Source: Mastigamoeba balamuthi (Eukaryota > Evosea > Mastigamoebida > Mastigamoebidae). Taken from it: a DNA stretch of 36,690 nucleotides. The stretch's first letter is position 1. The number at the start of each line of letters is the position of its first letter. A program made the position numbers and the translations under genes. Below the pieces are notes generated by a model. It was not told where the DNA came from. It ran no database searches and saw only the letters and a list, made by a program, of their open reading frames with translations. This document shows positions 19,016-29,979 of this stretch, one piece after another. The stretch spans positions 319,155 through 355,844 of the forward strand of contig CACRSC010000009.1 of the NCBI GenBank assembly GCA_902651635.1. The letters run 5' to 3'.

Positions 19016-21141
19016 ATGATACTTGCGGGCGCCGGCGCGGGTGTCGCGGCGTTCGCGCCGGGAGAGCGCGGCCTCGAGGTCTCACTCTTCCACCACGTGC
19101 GCCACACGACGCGATTCTCGCCTGCGGCACGCTTTGTCATCCCCGACGCTCGTCTGCTCTGCTCCGCCCACGTCTTCGACGCCTGCACGGGACTGTGCAG
19201 ATTCACGCTCAATCTCAATCACATATCTTCCGGATTTGTAACCCCCGACCAGGCAGGACACCTGGATCGTCACGCAGCAGGGGCAGAGTGGGCCACTCTC
19301 TGTGTCGGTTGTGCTCCGATCTGCTGACGGGCAGGCATCACATGTTCCCCAGTACTCGTTCATGCCGCTGACCGATTGGCCCCAAGACCTCAGTGCGTCC
19401 TGGGCGACAGTGCATTTTCCTCGAGCACCTCGCCTGATTTGCAGTGCATCTTCAGGTGTCATGCACTGGGAAATCCGCGATGGCCCTGTGGTCGTCGCTG
19501 TCGCCGCTGTCGTCCCCTCCGAGCCCGACGTCGTCCGCGTCCGCGTCTGGTCGCTCTCTCGCGCCCCCCAGCAGCCCCCGGACCTCTGCTCGTGGCAACT
19601 GTGCTCCGCCTCGGTGTTCGCACCGCTCTCGTTCTTCAGCCCCGCTGCCCGCAGCTCCGACGCCTCCGCCCTGGCCATCTCGCTCGCCCACGTGCGCGTC
19701 GGCGCCGCCTCGAGGGTCTCCGTGTACTTCCCGCGGGTCTCTGCGGGGTCTTTCTGGCTGTCGCGGAGGACCGTGTCCGCCGGGTCCTCTGTGGACTGGG
19801 AGGTGTCGGTGCCCGCCCCCGGAGTCGAGGGCCACGTGACGTGCATCGCGCCCGCGTGGCCCCGAGGCGACGTCGCTGCGCTCGACTCGGAGTGCGAGCT
19901 CGTGGCCGTGGGGACCGACGACCGCAGGGTTCGGCTGTACCGCTCCGGCGTTGTGGTCTTCAAGAGCCAGGAGCTGCCCTCCTCGGCATCTCAGATGTGC
20001 GCCATGCACCTCTCCGTGCTCTCGCTGCTTCTGTTGCTCTGGATACTGCGTCCCGTCTAGTTCCCTCTCCAGTTGACCCTCTCATTCCCATGTTCCATGT
20101 CCTTACATCATTGTACCGCGCCCGTGCAGCGACGTGCTCCCGACACCAGGCATGAGGTCGTCGTTCGTGCTTCTCGTGCGGCTCTGCAACAACTCGGTCG
20201 CTCTTCTATGCCCTGGCAGCGACCCCGACCGCACCTCCGCTTGTCTTAGTGCGACACAATTGGTGCTCGGTGGCTCCTCACAGCGCCTGTGCTATTCAGT
20301 CTTCGAGCCGAGTATGGCCATTGCCTTCGGTGACTACACGTGCTGTGGCAGAGAGCAGATCGCCTTGCTGAGCTTCGCCTCGGACGACGCGGTGGAGTGC
20401 AGGATATACTACCTCGACACGTTCGAGGAGATGCAAGTCCATGCAGACGGTCCCTCGGTTTCCGTACTGCCTCTTCTCACGCCTGCAGCGCAGACCTGGA
20501 CGACTCGATGATGGCGACACAGCGCGGGCACTCGCTGCCCCCAGACTTGCGGTCTTTCGTTGAGCAGTTGCAGACAGCTGTGGCAGACTCGTCCGCCACC
20601 GCGTTGCGAGAGACCGAGAGGGTGCGCAGTGCTCCTCGTTTCTGCCACCGCTGAGTTACCCTTCCCGCTCCAGATCGCTAAGAAGCAGGCCCTGCTGCGC
20701 AAATCCATCGACGTGCTTGGCGCTCTGACTCCGAAAGAGCTGAGGCCTCCCTCGGGCTACGCGTACAGGACACGCGAATACGTGCTCGCCACCACGGATG
20801 GGCTTCCGCTCTTGGCTCCCGGGGTCAGCATGCCAGACCATTTCCCCCTGGTGCTCGTGGGGCACGACGCAGCGCATGCCGATGTCAGCGCTGTCGACGA
20901 GACGCTGGCAATTGTCCGAGTCACTTGCCCGCTGTCTGTTCCGTCTGACGTTGTTGTCTGTGCTCTGCGAAGCTCGCTGCCTGAGTGCCTTGCCCCGCGG
21001 GCACGCATTGCGGTCAATCGACTTGGTGAGCCAAGCATGTCCGTCACCCGGGAGGTCCTGTGCGCCGCTATCCGAGGCGACCCCGAATCCACCGCCCTGT
21101 CATTCCTCGAGTACACTCTGCTACATGCGGGGGAGCAATAA
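19016..21141 (+). CDS. FANCB-like propeller protein, ~578 aa or longer, five exons
   Basis: Tentatively FANCB, the scaffold of the FANCL-FANCB-FAAP100 module that ubiquitinates FANCD2 in DNA crosslink repair. Exons: 19016-19096 (end uncertain), 19257-19996, 20130-20449, 20494-20621, 20674-21141. Support by eye: an N-terminal strand-rich propeller-like region with DGPVVV and LVRLCNNSVALL, then FGDYTCCGREQIALLSFASD, matching the family's GTGxxQVLLLF-type block, followed by a short helical segment (LRSFVEQLQTAVAD to KKQALLRKSIDVL) as in FANCB. The family is fast-evolving, so this remains a suggestion. The first junction is ambiguous: the GTGCGC site at 19097 works in phase, but reading on (HVRHTTRFSPAARFV) resembles the family better and would need another donor or a base error before 19257. 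It is divergent from CASP by 215 bp. Confidence 0.5.
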
Positions 21142-21313
21142 CTTGTCCGTGTTCAGAGAACTCATGGGCAAACTCAGAGGATTGACGTCATCAATGACGA
21201 ATAATGCCGTGTCCTGGCAAGAGCAATACAGACAGTACAGAAATAATTGGGGAGTGCATTTGGAACTCGGCATGCTGCAGTGTGATGTGAATACAGGTCA
21301 GTGGGAACTACCC
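21142..21313. other. 172-bp spacer between convergent genes
   Basis: Short AT-rich stretch between the FANCB-like stop codon and the protease stop codon. It presumably holds both 3' ends; nothing else is seen. Confidence 0.5.
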
Positions 21314-23705
21314 TCAATTGAGTGCTGCTGCTGCCTTCTTCTTCCTGCGGCGCTCGGCTGCAGCTTCCCGTGCTGCTTCAGCATCAGCAATCGCCCTCTT
21401 CTTGGCGATGTTGCGCCTGACAATGAAGAAGAGGCCGATGGCGACCGCGGCAGCAATTGCCAGTACGACACAGGCGACAACGATGGGGTTGTTTTTGAGC
21501 CAGTCGAGGATCTTCTTTAGGAGGGCATCGGAGAGGAGGCCCGTGTTGAGGACGAAGACCGAGAGCTCAACGTCGGTGTAGCCGTCAGAAGTGTTGAGGA
21601 TGATGTAGGTGGCTTCGCCCAGCGACGTCAGCGTTGAGATTATGTTGAGGGGTATCTCCGGGATGGTTGCTGTGATCAGCGTCCCGTTCTCAGACACGAC
21701 GACGTTGGTGCACTCGTATCCTCCAAGGTTCACCACCATCTGGTCCGTGAAGTACTTGCCGTTGATCGTGATGACAGTCCCCGAGCTGCCCTTCTTTGGG
21801 TTGACGTCCTCGAACTCGGGGAACCGGTTTGTAGAATACTCGGAGCACATGAGTTCCTTGTCGGAAAGCGGAGGGCAGTACAGTGTTCCGTTGAACCCCG
21901 CAGCCTGTACTGTCTTGTTCCACGGGCACGGGTACCATGCGTAGTTGATGCGGACGGCCAGCACGTTTCCAGCGCACACGACGGGGTAACAGGACCCAGA
22001 GATTGCCCTGTAGTAGCTCCCATAGACAAGGGATGACCGGAAGCAACGCGAAGTCGATCCGCTCTGTGTCCCAAAATCGAGGCCGGTTGCTGGTGTTTTG
22101 CCTGGTCCCGTGCTGCTCAAAACCGTGAGCTCGTGATCCGGTTTGGTACAAACGGTACTTACGCGCAGTTGCCCGTTGAGTATGGCACCACGTAGGGGCA
22201 GTAGTCAGGTAGCTCGTCGGTTCCGCCCTCGGTAGGGTCGGAGAAGTACTGGTCGTACACTGGAAGAGATGTCGTCATGGTACCGAGGTTGCACACGCCA
22301 GAGCTGCGACCGTCTGCGGTACACCCATCCTCGGAGACCCCTGTGCAGTAACCCTTGTTCGTAGGCACGCACGAGTCGACAACGAAGCTGCACCCCATGT
22401 TCTTCCCGAACAAGAACTCCTCTGCCATGCTCCAGTTGGCGCGGTACCACCCAGAGTCCTGCCCGGACGTCAGAGTGGTGTACGGTCGCTGTTCCTGCTA
22501 CGCACATGCATCGTTGCGAGGGTGATGTTGGAGATGGAAGAGAAGTCGCCCATAGAGCCGGTGATGAACTCGTACATGAAGATGCGCTTCTCCCAATGGC
22601 TGCCAGCGGTGCTCGATCCACCGCCATCCTCGAGCGGAATGTAGCTGAGGCTAGAACAGTTGAAGTGTATTCTGGCAGCCTGCAGGGCAGCAGGCGTAGC
22701 GAGGGCCTTGAAGGTGTGGGTATTTGGAGAGACACCTCTCTGTCGGGCTCATGAGTCGAGAGGCGCAGATATGAAGAAGGCTAATCAGTCCGTACTGTGG
22801 CGGTGATTACTGTCGAGTAGTTAAGTTGCCTGTCGATCGTGGGGTCTATGAACGTGGGGAAGCTGCCGCTGTTGTACCCGAGGACGTGGTGCAGCTCATG
22901 GATGGCCGTGTGGACGAGCGCAGAGTTGCGGATCGACTGCGCCGCCGTCCGCAACCCCAGGACGAGGTTGTACGGGTTGAAGTTGATGTGCCCCGCCACA
23001 GCCCTGCCCTTGGTGTCCTCCTGGCATGCCGCTGCCTTGGCCAAGTAGATGTAGTCATCGGGCCTCGCTGAGTGCGTTTTCCGTGGTTAAGTCAATACTC
23101 CTGCGGACTCGCGTCTTTGAAAAAGTGTCGTGAGTACCGGTGACGAAGATGACGAGGTCGCTGTCGTTGTATGTCCGCGTGGCGATGGTGAACGGCTCTC
23201 TCGAATCCATCGCGCACGAGGGCAGCTGCGCAGCAGGAAGGAGCTGCAGCGACCCGGCAATCGGCTTGACGCTGTACGCCAACTCGATGAACCGCACGGC
23301 GTCAGGCAGCACCGTCTCGAGCAGGTACGTCCTCTTGGCGTCGGTCAGCACGTCGTCCGCCGTGCAGCGCCACGACGCCGGTGCGGGCGTCGTCATCGAT
23401 GTGTTCTGGCAGGCCCAGCGGTCCTTCTTGGTCGTCACCATGTCCGTGACCAGCGTTACACGGATGGGCGCCCAGTACTGCGACACGGTTCGCTTGCGTC
23501 CGTCGGTCGCGCTCCCGTCGTCTCCCCCGCGGTAGCTCTGCTGCGACCGCAGAGGAACGATGCGGTTCTCGATCGAGTCGTAGCCGCACTTGAAGTGGGG
23601 AAGGACCTCCGGAGAGGCATCCGCGTATGCCGACCTGTGGCGGTGCCAGAAGTGTGCAGACACGCCACAGGCGAGGGCGAGGCACACAAGGAGGTGCACG
23701 CGCAT
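21314..23705 (-). CDS. Leishmanolysin-like (M8) metalloprotease with IPT domain and membrane anchor (722 aa, five exons)
   Basis: Zinc metalloprotease of the GP63 family, expected at the cell surface. Exons (minus): 23705-23138, 23067-22796, 22739-22506, 22458-22163, 22112-21314. The start MRVHLLVCLALACGVSA is a signal peptide; alternative upstream frames lack ATG. Family blocks follow: VTARPDDYIYLAKAAACQ and GRAVAGHINFNP, then the zinc motif HELHH (246-250), the distant third ligand in SHWEKR (His328), DSGWYRANW and a Cys-rich C-terminal part. After the protease, about residues 545-600 (FEDVNPKKGSSGTVITINGK) look like an IPT/TIG domain. A helix (IVVACVVLAIAAAVAIGLFF) and a basic tail end the protein, so it is a type I membrane protein rather than lipid-anchored. 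All introns are short GT-AG (47-70 nt). Confidence 0.93.
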
Positions 23706-23764
23706 TCTGGTGCAGAGGAGGAGAGCACTCCGCACGCTGGAAATTCAGAGTGCCACTCACCACG

Positions 23765-23774
23765 CTATTTATGG
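23765..23774 (-). promoter_or_regulatory. TATA-like CCATAAATAG upstream of protease gene
   Basis: The minus strand reads CCATAAATAG 60-69 nt before the protease start codon, a good match to a TATA box in sequence and spacing. It would give a short 5' leader. Function is inferred. Confidence 0.5.
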
Positions 23775-24238
23775 CTCCCCAGATTACTCTCGGGTGTTAA
23801 ATCGCCCCCGTCGCCATTGCTCTGTTTGGGCACGTCCGTGTCACGGGCGTCCTCCTGCCCATTTCTCAGTCTTTGCATCAGTTCCCCTTTCGTGGCGTTC
23901 ACGCACTGTGACCCGTCACCCGTGGCATAGGAAATCAAAAAGAGGAACAAGCACAGAGAGGACTGGCAGGACCTGGTCCTGCCTTCCCGACCACTAGAGA
24001 GTGGCCGCGTCGTTGGACCAGGCAGCTTATGAGGTCTCGGATGCGGTGTGCGGATGGATGTGAGCAGCTGGTGTGCTCGACGTATGAAGCGCCCCACATA
24101 AGACAGTCTCTGCCCATCGATTGGTGTCTGCAGCTCGATGCAAGCCACGTGATCATGTCCAATGTGGACTGACTTCGCAGTATCGCTCTGTATGATATGG
24201 GAGGAGAGAGAGAGAGATGGCCACTCAAATGATGTAGA

Positions 24239-24246
24239 AGATATTT
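24239..24246 (+). promoter_or_regulatory. AGATATTT motif upstream of PH-patatin gene
   Basis: AGATATTT followed by GGCG lies ~115 nt before the proposed start. A very similar AGATATTTTGCC occurs at 27519 before the GPC acyltransferase gene, and GATATTTC precedes the VPS9 gene. It may be a shared promoter element or chance in AT-rich spacers. Confidence 0.25.
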
Positions 24247-24356
24247 GGCGCCTTCAAGACGAGTATCCGGGAGAGAGGAATCTTGTCACAAGAATTTCCT
24301 GTTCGCGATATCGCATCCCGTATCTATCTCCAGGGGGCACAATCACCACCGCCTGG

Positions 24357-27300
24357 ATGCTCGTCAAGCCCTACAAGGCGCCCATCATGGGCCCGCCCCT
24401 GTGGCGCGAGACGCGGCGCGACACCCTCTTCACGACCCTCGTCTCGAGTACCTCTCCCGCGCCCCCGCTGGCCCCCCGTGCTCAGCGCGACGCACACCCC
24501 CCCCGCAGACGGCACAACGCTCGGGGCGCCCTACAGGGTGCTCATCAGCCTCACCAAGACCGTCGTGGCCGAGGCTGCGTCCGAGGAGGAGGCCGCGAGA
24601 GGTCCGCCAGGGCGCCAGCAGAGGAGGATTTCCAGATTCACGGATCTTTCCGCCCACCCCGCAGACTGGGACGAGGCGCACAGGGTGGCGCTCAGGGCCA
24701 GGCAGACCCCGCAGGACGCGCCCGAGCGCGAGGCCGAGGCCCTGCAGTGCGCGTTCGCGCGCCTCCACTCTGCCGGCACCGCCGTGCGCACCGCCAGGCA
24801 CGCAGGAGGGAAGGGGCAGCGCCGCACCCCCCGGCAACGTCAATGCAACGTCATCGCAGGCAGTTTCGAAATTCTCAAAATTTCCTCCCGGGCCCTCTGC
24901 TGCCCTCGGGCCGTCTGTCTGCAGGGACGGCGACGACGAGATGTTCTCGTTCATCAACAGGGCGGCCGACGACACGAGCAAGAAGAGGTCGGACTCTGTG
25001 GACAGCATCTTCGCCTTCACGGTGTCGCCGCCGCCGGAGCCGTCGCGGTCGCCCAACCCCAGCGCTGACCTGTCGAGCGCACCCACGTCGCCGAACCTGC
25101 GCCGCACGCGCAAGGACAGCGGGGCGCCCCCGAGGCCCAGGAGGGAGTGGAGCCACCCGCCGAGCCCCGTGCCGCAGCCAGACGCGCCGAGAGCGGCGGA
25201 GAGCGTCGAAGAGACGGCAAAGCGCAAGGCGGACGAGGTGCTGTGCGAGGGCGTGGCGCAGCTCGGGTGCTGCAGCAAGCACCCGCTCAAGAGCGGCGTC
25301 AAGTGGAAGGACCACTACTTTGTGGTCAAACAGCACTGCGTGTTCATCTTCGACCGCAACGACAAAGAGAAGGCACGGTCGCTAAGCTCGCACTCACTCG
25401 CTCTGTGCCCTTCCCTCTTGTGTCACCCTCGCAAACACTCGCTTTGCTTGCACTTCGTCCGCTTTCTTCTGTTCGTGCTGTGTACCCCTCTCCCTCAGGA
25501 CTGACTGATGGAGTGTGCAGATGTTCGCCTTGGCGCCGCCGGAGCTGTCGACCTTTCGCCTCGAGGTGATTGCCACCAAGGCAGGCGAGACGGCAGTCTC
25601 GAGCAACCTGGCAAACTCGGGTTTGATCGGGTATGCTCCAGTTCCACTGCGGGCAATCGTTGATGTTGTGGATTCAGGTACCGCTTCGACCTTTTCAACG
25701 GCTTGGAGAACGTATGCCTCGCCACGGAAAACATATTCGACTACGACGAGTGGGTCGAGGTGTTCCGAAGCTGCGCCAAGAGGACGCCAGAGCAGATCCG
25801 AGAGCTCAGGGTGCGCTCGTCTGCACGTGGTGGCGGGGGAATTCCTAACCGCCCCACAGAAGCAGGGATGGGTGATAACAACCCACACCGCACTGGGCAA
25901 ATGGGAGAGGCGATGGGCACAGCTCACCGACGGCGTCCTTGAGCTCTGGAACAGATCAGAATACGTGCGTCCGGTTTGAGGCTTGCGAGACTCAGCCCTG
26001 ACCCGAGCATCGCCAGGGACACTTCCCCCTGAAAAACAGCAGGATAGAACCCCAGGGCCTTGAAATAGTCGTGCAGAACCAATCAGGTGGCGCTCTCCGC
26101 GGCAACTATTCCCGAGAGTCTAACGCGCAGCAGACGCGTCTTCGTACATCCGTTTCAGGGTTGATGTGCCGAGCTGGAACAGGTGGATACAGGCTCTGAG
26201 GACAGGTATCGAACTCGCACAGAGCGAGGCAGAGCTCGAGTCCAGAGAAGGTTCTCCACCTCTTCTCTTGTCCTAGTCCCGCTGATACGGAGCAATTGAA
26301 CTCGCCAAACTGCAGAGGTCGAGATCAAAGCGCGAGTGGAGGAGATCCTCGCCCAAGAGATCGCGGACAGAGCACGTCCCCGGGGCTCCAGCGCCGGCAG
26401 GGCTCAGAGGCCCGACACAGACGAGATCCTCGTCTCACCCACGCTGTCGCCCCGCCGCAAGTTCCTGATCCTCTCGATCGACGGCGGGGGCGTCCGGGGC
26501 ATCATGCCCTCAGTCATCCTGGAGAGGCTATACAGGACGTTCCCCGACCTCATCGACAGGACGGACCTGTTGGCTGGGACGTCGTACGGAGGGCTCTTCG
26601 CGATGTGCCTGGCGTTCGGGCACGACCCCAAGTTCAGCCGCGCGGTGCTCGAGGCCACGGCCAAGATGGTGTTCAAGCCTGCCGGGGGCGCTCTGAGCAC
26701 CATCAACGCGTCCAAGTTCGACAACCGCAACCTGCTCTCGGTGGCCAGACGCATCCTGGGGGACAGGAAGCTGCGCGAGGCCTCCAAAAGGATTGTCGTG
26801 CCCGCGTTCCTGCTCGACAACCGCATGCCCGTGGGCCTGCGCTCGTGCGAGGTCAGGTACATGCACAACCTCGACGCGGCGCCTGGCGAGGAGGACTGCG
26901 CCAACGTGCTGGCGGCCGACGTGGTCATGCGGACCACAGCGGCGCCCACGTTCTTCCCGAGCTTCCAGGGGTTCGTCGACGGCGGCATGTTCGCGCAGGA
27001 CCCGAGCAACGTGGCTCTCGAGTTCGCCCTGAGCCCGCATCGCGGCATCGAGGCGTGCCTCGAGGACGTGTGCCTGCTGAGCATCGGGACGGGAAAGGTG
27101 ATGAGGTACTACGAGGACGCCACGGATAACGGGCACGACTGGGGCTACATGCAATGGGTCCCCAAGCTGCTGACCATCTTTTGGGACGCCATGGTCCTCA
27201 AGTCCGAGGCCTCGTGCAGGGAGTTGCTGGGAAGTCGCTACTTCAAGGTCTGCCTGCAGATTCAACTTCCCGTATACTGACGATCTGCGTGGGACGGGCG

Positions 27301-27441
27301 ATATTTGTGCAGGTGAATCCTGTTCTGGAGGCAGATATTGCGCTCGACGACCCGATTCAGCTGCCAACGCTAGTCAAGACTGCCACGGAAATGGATCTGT
27401 CCGACGCCATCGAGTGGATTCGAGCGAACGTTTACTCGTGA
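24357..27441 (+). CDS. Phospholipase with two PH domains and a C-terminal patatin domain (787 aa, 11 exons)
   Basis: Predicted lipid acyl hydrolase of the patatin family. Exons: 24357-24447, 24509-24601, 24665-24797, 24925-25372, 25521-25630, 25678-25810, 25860-25964, 26017-26086, 26131-26250, 26316-27247, 27313-27441. Residues ~105-215 are Ser/Pro-rich. The first PH domain (~222-335) has VKWKDHYFVVKQHCVFIFDR and ends in a Trp helix (YDEWVEVFRSC). The second (~338-418) has GWVITTHTALGKWERRWAQL and VPSWNRWIQAL. The patatin domain has all three signatures: oxyanion DGGGVRG (490-496), nucleophile Ser524 in GTSYG, and Asp656 in VDGG, so it should be active. The PH domains would place it on phosphoinositide membranes. 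Introns 24798-24924 and 25373-25520 appear to be GC-AG; the former donor is the weakest junction. The start could lie further upstream. Confidence 0.88.
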
Positions 27442-27617
27442 TTGCTCGTGTCACACCAGGAGAAGAAAAAGCGAGAGAGAAAGTCAATTGATTCGGCACG
27501 CGCCGTTTTAGGACACCCAGATATTTTGCCGTTGTAGATCCGGAAATCTCCTAGCCGAGATCTCGCGGGGTCGTTTGGAGAAACGCCTGCGTTGACGCCA
27601 GCCGCCCCGTCGACACG
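27442..27617. other. 176-bp spacer before GPC acyltransferase
   Basis: Tandem spacer holding the patatin-gene 3' end and the next promoter, including AGATATTT at 27519-27526, 99 nt before the next ATG. No other feature is seen. Confidence 0.45.
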
Positions 27618-28287
27618 ATGAGCGACCTGAAACACAAGGCACCCGCCCCTCCCCGCACCCGCGGCCCGTGCCCCGCGCCTCCTCACGCCCCCGGGGGGTC
27701 GTCGTCGTCGCCCGACGCGCACGGCAGAAGGGGAAGATACACGCGGCGATGGACAAGCTGAAGACGCTCAACGAGAAGCGGGCGCGGGCCATCGTGCGGG
27801 CCATGACGGAGGAGCCCTTCCTCAGCCTCGTCGACAAGTTCAGCTTCATCTCGGGCGTCTGCCTGCTCCTCGTCACCCAGCAGTGCGCTCCTCTCCGTTT
27901 CTCTGCGTTTTTCTTTTTCCGGCGTTGCGTCATAAAGAGCAATCTCCCGAAGCGCCGGCGACGATGAGAAATAGCCAGGAAAGTGCCTGCGGGCAAAAAG
28001 AAGAATTGCGTCTTGGGTGGCCGGACTGGACGGGCCCCCGTGCATTCTGACCAAATCGGGGGGGGGGGGGGGGTCGTGTCTCCCCTCGGGCAGCGTGATG
28101 CTTGTGATGCCGCACAAGTTCCACGTGCTGTACCTGTGCCTCGTGGGGCCCCTGATCGCGTTCCGCTGGGCGAGCTACCACACGCAGAAGTGGCACTACT
28201 TCCTCGTGCGCCTCTCTGCCTCTCTACCCCTATGTCTCTCTATGTCCCTCCTGTCTGTCTCTGTCTCTGTCTCTCTCTGTTTCTCTG

Positions 28288-28338
<51 letters not shown>

Positions 28339-29332
28339 GCCACTGCCCCACGCCTCTCCCAGCTCACGCCCAGCGTGCAGCTGGACTTCTGCTACTTCTG
28401 CCACGTGATGCTGGTGGCGTACCTGGCGGCGGCCAAGTACACGGGCAGCCCCTGCGACGCGTTCTTCCAGATCGTCTTCGCCTTTGCCAACGGGCCCCTC
28501 ATCATCGCCATCCCCGCGTGGCACAACAGCCTCGTGGTGCGGGGGGTGTCCCCCTCCCCCCAGCCCCCTCGGAGCTCTGCTCACAGCGCCCCCCTCGTGC
28601 CCCGTGGCGCAGTTCCACGACGTGGACAAGCTGACGAGCCTGGCGATACACATCTTCCCTGCGCTCGAGACGTACAGCCTGCGGTGGGACGCGGGCGTCG
28701 GCGGGGCCGCGAGCTTCACGCACTCGTTCCTGTGGCCGCTGGGGCTCTACGCGCTGTGGCAGCTGCTGTACCTGCTCTTCACGGAGGTCTTCCGCAAGGA
28801 GAAGATCCGGCGCTGCGGGTACATGACGAGCCTGCGCTGGCTCAGCGAGGAGCGCCCGCACCCCATCCTGCTGTGGACGCGCGGCAAGGGCTGGAAGACG
28901 TCGCCGCTGTGGCTGCTCGTCGGCGTCCAGCTCGTCTACACGGTCGCCACGCTGCTGCCCATCGCGCTGCTGCTCTCGTCGCGCACGGCCCACACGCTCT
29001 ACGTCGCCGCCCTCTTCGTCTGGGCCGTCTGGAACGGCGCCTGCTTCTACTTCGACGCCTTCGCCTCTGTCTACGCCAAGCGCATCGCCGCCCGCAAGGC
29101 CGCCGCCACCGCCACCTCGGGCCAGCAGCAGCAGCAGCAGCACCGCGAGGACGGGCGATGCGTGCACGAGGAGGAGCAGAGGACGCGGGACGGCTCGGGG
29201 AGGGACGGGGAGTCGCCGGCGGCGTCGACGTCGTCGGGCGCCTCTTCCGACGACGAGTACCAGGACGTGCTGGACACGTGCCGCCCGATTGTCGTCGACG
29301 AGGCCGTGCAGACCACCGAGGAGAGCGACTAG
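27618..29332 (+). CDS. Glycerophosphocholine acyltransferase (Gpc1/DUF2838 family), 387 aa, five exons
   Basis: Multi-pass ER membrane enzyme that acylates glycerophosphocholine to lysophosphatidylcholine, recycling phosphatidylcholine. Exons: 27618-27638, 27728-27882, 28094-28205, 28381-28536, 28613-29332. Family signatures: DKFSFISGV, YHTQKWHYFLLDFCYF across the exon 3/4 junction, ANGPLIIAIPAWHNSLVFHD and DKLTSLAIHIFPALETYSLRW, then several hydrophobic helices, and a Gln/Ser/Glu-rich cytosolic tail. Length fits plant and protist members. The first intron is GC-AG (GCACCC); the second (211 nt) contains a 16-G run; the third contains CTGT repeats. It follows the PH-patatin lipase in tandem. 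Deacylation by a patatin and reacylation by this enzyme could form one lipid-turnover route, but that link is inference. Confidence 0.92.
28058..28073. repeat. 16-base G run in GPC acyltransferase intron 2
   Basis: A run of 16 G bases lies ~20 nt before the 3' splice site of the intron 27883-28093. Such runs are prone to length errors in sequencing and could form a G-quadruplex in RNA. Confidence 0.85.
28216..28340 (+). repeat. Pyrimidine-rich CTGT / CT microsatellite in GPC acyltransferase intron 3
   Basis: CTCT and TGTC units merge into about eight tandem GTCT copies (near 28290-28322) and a CT run. It fills most of the intron 28206-28380. Coding-strand polarity (CTCTGT) is the same as in the CASP introns. 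Confidence 0.9.
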
Positions 29333-29979
29333 GGCAGGGGGCCCTCCCTGCTTGGCAGGCGCACTGCTGCTACGCTGTGGCCAACGTTGCGGTCTCGGCC
29401 TCGGGGGGTTTGAGCCGAGCCAGCGCGTCCTCACCGCCCGAAACCGGCCAGCGGACCCCGCAGCTGAGGTGGGAGACGACGTGGAGGGGTCCAACGCAGG
29501 CAGCTTGACTTTCACTGGTTTTGTAAATTCGCGAAACGTTGCAGGCGGTCGCACAGACGGAAAAAGTGAGAACGGTTGTGCTTCTTTCTTTCAATCCATG
29601 GTGTGTCGGCAGACAAAAGGAGTTTGTATTTATGACGGGAAACGCGGTTGTGCTGTGTGTGTAAGGGGGGGAGGGAGATGGCGTCCTGTGTGCAGCGAGG
29701 GGGCTCCGGGGCACTCAATAAAGCTCCGACCCCCTCTCTGGGACCTATACGCGCTTTTTAAAAGACGGCGGGGGTGTAAGTGAGGGGGATGATGTGTTGG
29801 TGATGTGGTGAATGCAGGTCCGTGGGGGTGTTGTCTAGGAGTGGGAAGAAGTGAGAAGTGGGTGGTGAAGGTGTGGGGGCGGGCAACACAGGAGGACATT
29901 GCCCTGGAAAAGCACCCCCACGAGAGCCAACAGTCGGCTCTCTTCAGGGAGCCGAAGCCCGCGGGGAGTCTGAGCCTGA
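29333..29979. other. 647-bp spacer between convergent genes
   Basis: Lies between the GPC acyltransferase stop codon and the small minus-strand gene's stop codon. AATAAA at 29717-29722 could end the acyltransferase transcript. The rest is GT-rich on the plus strand. No gene is seen. Confidence 0.5.

Larger units (their letters stand above)
23706..24356. other. 651-bp divergent spacer
   Basis: Divergent promoter region between the protease (minus) and the PH-patatin gene (plus). It has a TATA-like CCATAAATAG on the minus strand and AGATATTT at 24239-24246. An open minus-strand stretch (23765-24148) has no ATG at its start and resembles no family. No RNA gene is seen. Confidence 0.5.

Noticed and set aside
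23765-24148. 127-codon minus-strand open frame upstream of the protease
   Set aside because: No ATG at its start, no family resemblance, and the protease already has a signal peptide and a TATA-like site with suitable spacing.
28285-28325. CRISPR-like regular repeat
   Set aside because: Tetranucleotide microsatellite without spacers, inside a eukaryotic intron.
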